A stretch of 6,583 bases of DNA from UBA8437 sp963580005 (GTDB taxonomy: Bacteria > Planctomycetota > Planctomycetia > Planctomycetales > Planctomycetaceae). This document shows, one piece after another, positions 6,531-6,583 of this stretch. The translations under genes were made by a program, and so were the position numbers. The stretch is taken from assembly GCA_963580005.1 (NCBI GenBank), contig CAUZJR010000311.1:1-6583 (forward strand), written 5' to 3'. Position 1 is the first letter of the stretch. Each line of letters starts with the position of its first letter. The notes beneath the pieces were generated by a model, which did not search any database, was not told the DNA's origin, and saw nothing but the letters and a program-made list of their open reading frames with translations.

Positions 6531-6583
6531 ATGATCGTTGTCACCAACCGGATTCCCGTGGCCAGTGGTCACGAGATCGATTT
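6531..6583 (+). CDS. Antibiotic-biosynthesis-monooxygenase (ABM) family protein, N-terminal fragment
   Basis: Only 17 codons and two bases are in the window, starting at ATG 6531 after GGAAGGAAG (6514-6522). The residues MIVVTNRIPVASGHEID match the characteristic first strand of small ABM-domain proteins (often starting MIVVTNRIPV..G.E..F), a ferredoxin-like fold of about 100 residues that includes IsdG/HmoB-type heme-degrading enzymes and many of unknown role. The missing C-terminal part holds any catalytic or heme-binding residues, so function cannot be judged. It follows the GH123-like gene by 26 bases without a visible terminator and may be co-transcribed, although such cytoplasmic proteins are often housekeeping neighbours unrelated to glycan use. 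Confidence 0.6.
   Translation, partial: MIVVTNRIPVASGHEID

Noticed and set aside
1..6583. CRISPR array, insertion sequence or defence system
   Set aside because: No regularly spaced repeats, transposase motifs, terminal inverted repeats or defence-type domains are visible; the coding space is filled by the four genes described.

Overview
The window is a G+C-rich stretch of bacterial DNA packed with genes for exported enzymes. The secreted DUF4838 and DUF4091/GH123-type proteins, the lectin-like modules and the signal peptides point to a Planctomycetota (or related PVC-group) bacterium. This taxonomic call is an inference from family content and style; there is no rRNA or marker gene here.

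Layout. Two genes run leftwards and two run rightwards from one divergent intergenic region of 260 bases (4148-4407). Leftwards come a secreted HAD-type phosphatase/hydrolase (4147 to 3143, GTG start) and then, after 63 bases, a very large secreted DUF4838 protein (start 3079). The DUF4838 frame is open to the left edge of the window, so at least 1026 residues are visible and its C-terminus is missing. Rightwards come a secreted GH123-like glycoside hydrolase with a C-terminal DUF4091 region (4408-6504) and, 26 bases later, the first 17 codons of a small antibiotic-biosynthesis-monooxygenase-like protein (6531 to the edge).

Function. The DUF4838 protein combines an alpha-glucuronidase-like N-terminal region, a DUF4838 barrel with a CxCxxC motif, a CBM4/9-like module and a probable concanavalin-type lectin domain. 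The GH123-like protein has the adjacent Asp-Glu pair expected of N-acetyl-beta-hexosaminidases of that family, preceded by an extra Gly-rich beta-sandwich-like domain. Together they suggest uptake or trimming of a complex, possibly amino-sugar-containing glycan outside the cytoplasm. The exported HAD enzyme could remove phosphate from a glycan or its products, but this is only inferred from position. I see no CRISPR array, mobile element, rRNA, complete tRNA or defence system. The less ordinary observations are the domain architecture of the DUF4838 protein, the exported HAD enzyme in this setting, a dense cluster of short palindromes just upstream of the HAD gene, and a tRNA T-loop-like motif in the divergent spacer.
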